Shown here: piece by piece, positions 5,507 to 5,518 of the stretch | Numbering within the stretch: position 1 is the stretch's first letter | Layout of the letters: each line of letters opens with the position of its first letter | Source of the DNA: Rickettsiella sp. | Lineage (GTDB): Bacteria; Pseudomonadota; Gammaproteobacteria; Diplorickettsiales; Diplorickettsiaceae | DNA length: 5,518 nucleotides | Reading direction: 5' to 3' | NCBI GenBank assembly: GCA_031119195.1 | Contig: JAVHYG010000109.1 | Location: 1-5,518, forward strand | Program-made: the position numbers and the translations under genes | Notes under the pieces: model-generated | Databases searched by the model: none | What the model was told of the DNA's origin: nothing | The model's input: the letters and a program-made list of their open reading frames with translations, nothing else

Positions 5507-5518
5507 TAATAATTAATG

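Noticed and set aside
1..5518. CRISPR array, tRNA or rRNA genes, integrase, toxin-antitoxin or defence genes
   Set aside because: No regularly spaced repeats, cloverleaf-like segments, or matching protein motifs were seen on either strand.

Overview
The window looks like a chromosomal piece of a low-GC gammaproteobacterium. RecA, RecX, the HldE kinase domain and oligopeptidase A all read as gammaproteobacterial housekeeping proteins. The AT-rich codon use, the lack of a visible LexA box before recA, and an orphan small beta-barrel outer-membrane protein fit the Legionellales (Legionella/Coxiella/Rickettsiella-like intracellular bacteria). That placement is inferred from recalled sequence character, not from a search.

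Layout. Positions 1-612 (minus strand) carry the N-terminal 204 codons of hldE, which is cut by the window edge. Positions 613-850 are a divergent intergenic region. Most of it is a ~146-bp imperfect palindrome (641-786) bounded by CTAG, with the look of a non-autonomous mobile element (MITE-like). A plausible recA promoter straddles its right end. The plus strand then carries a tight run of three genes: recA (851-1891), recX (1897-2370, 5 bp later) and prlC/opdA (2380-4398, 9 bp after recX). After a 143-bp AT-rich gap comes a separately transcribed gene with a strong ribosome-binding site (4542-5354). It encodes a signal-peptide-bearing, probably eight-stranded outer-membrane barrel of unknown function. 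The tail (5355-5518) has no gene. It holds a 13-bp copy of part of the hldE-recA element and ends in a perfect 16-bp stem-loop, probably a terminator.

How the genes relate. RecA and RecX act together: the recombinase and its filament-capping modulator. PrlC is a cytosolic zinc oligopeptidase probably co-transcribed with them because of spacing, with no known functional link. HldE makes the ADP-heptose precursor of the LPS inner core, and the barrel protein is also an envelope component, but nothing here shows joint control. No defence system, CRISPR array, prophage or novel multi-gene system is visible. The most unusual signals are structural: the hldE-recA palindromic element, a perfect 14-bp inverted repeat with a 2-nt centre inside the barrel gene, and a UACG-capped hairpin inside recX.
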